Assembly (NCBI GenBank): GCA_017431395.1
Contig: JAFRLD010000239.1
Span: 1-6,032, forward strand
DNA: 6,032 nt
Source: Bacillota bacterium
GTDB lineage: Bacteria; Bacillota; Clostridia; Peptostreptococcales; Anaerovoracaceae
Reading direction: 5' to 3'
Shown here: positions 5,933 through 6,032 of the stretch, in pieces
How positions within the stretch are numbered: position 1 is the first letter of the stretch
Layout: the number at the start of each line of letters is the position of its first letter
Position numbers and translations under genes: made by a program
Notes under the pieces: generated by a model
What the model was told of the DNA's origin: nothing
Database searches by the model: none
What the model saw: only the letters and a program-made list of their open reading frames with translations

Positions 5933-5962
5933 ATTCTAAGATTTTTTATGACTTCGTGTGAC
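5933..5962 (-). promoter_or_regulatory. Candidate sigma-A promoter of modABC-moaC
   Basis: On the minus strand GTCACA at 5957-5962 (4 of 6 to TTGACA) is followed, after an 18-base spacer, by TAGAAT at 5933-5938 (5 of 6 to TATAAT). Transcription would start near 5926, giving a leader of about 28 bases. Repeats of TGACT overlap the -35 region, as an operator might. It is a visual match only, and a promoter beyond the right edge is possible. Confidence 0.4.
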
Positions 5963-5973
5963 TGACTTGACTT
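5949..5973. repeat. Cluster of four TGACT repeats at the modA promoter
   Basis: On the plus strand TGACT occurs at 5949-5953, 5959-5963, 5963-5967 and 5968-5972; three of the four are followed by a further T. In addition TGTGAC occurs at 5927-5932 and 5957-5962, exactly 30 bases apart. The cluster overlaps the candidate -35 of modA. It may be an operator, but the regulator is not identifiable and no ModE-type palindrome is evident. Confidence 0.4.
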
Positions 5974-5985
5974 AAAATAATCCTT

Positions 5986-6018
5986 GAAGTTCTTTCTACT
6001 TCCTCGCACAGTCGTGCG
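5986..6018. other. Two tandem short hairpins upstream of modA
   Basis: GAAGT (5986-5990) and ACTTC (5998-6002) form a 5-base stem with a 7-base loop. CGCAC (6005-6009) and GTGCG (6014-6018) form a 5-base stem with a 4-base loop. Neither has a T-run on either strand. They may be the end of an upstream gene's transcript or part of a longer modA leader that is cut by the right edge. The last 14 bases of the window show nothing recognisable. Confidence 0.35.
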
Positions 6019-6032
6019 CCCGTCCCAGCAGG

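Noticed and set aside
5899..6009. N-terminal extension of modA by 37 residues
   Set aside because: The added residues are charged and precede a complete lipoprotein signal peptide, which must be at the N-terminus. The ATG at 5898 has its own ribosome binding site.

Overview
The window holds six genes, all on the minus strand, in two back-to-back transcription units. It looks like chromosomal DNA from an anaerobic Bacillota, probably a Clostridia-class organism. Three things point that way: purine-rich AGGAGG-type ribosome binding sites before almost every gene, a lipoprotein-type ModA in place of a soluble periplasmic one, and a long-form urocanase beside histidine ammonia-lyase. The coding DNA is fairly GC-rich and the intergenic DNA is AT-rich. 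The species is not identifiable from what I can see.

Reading along the minus strand (right to left), the first unit is modA (5898-5029), modB (4985-4290), modC (4288-3173) and moaC (3137-2667). It ends at a strong intrinsic terminator (2594-2561). ModABC is an ABC importer for molybdate (or tungstate). MoaC makes cyclic pyranopterin monophosphate, the first pterin intermediate of molybdenum cofactor. The unit therefore couples uptake of the metal to an early step in building the cofactor. A candidate promoter with a cluster of TGACT repeats lies just upstream of modA, and a GC-rich hairpin separates modA from modB.

A non-coding gap of 368 bp (2299-2666) then holds the moaC terminator, a candidate promoter with an operator-like inverted repeat, and a leader that can form two small hairpins. 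It leads into the second unit, hutH (2298-757) and hutU (717 to the left edge, truncated). HutH removes ammonia from histidine to give urocanate, and HutU hydrates urocanate to imidazolonepropionate. These are the first two steps of histidine breakdown; later hut genes, if present, probably lie beyond the left edge.

I see no mobile element, CRISPR array, tRNA or rRNA, and no convincing unknown gene system. This is mostly ordinary metabolism. The points most worth a second look are a Ser-Ser-Gly cofactor-forming triad in HutH where Ala-Ser-Gly is usual, the modABC-moaC gene order, the modA/modB hairpin, the repeat cluster upstream of modA, and an unusual C-terminal half of ModC. All gene starts except modC's are supported by a good ribosome binding site; for modA, modB and moaC this places the start inside a longer open frame.
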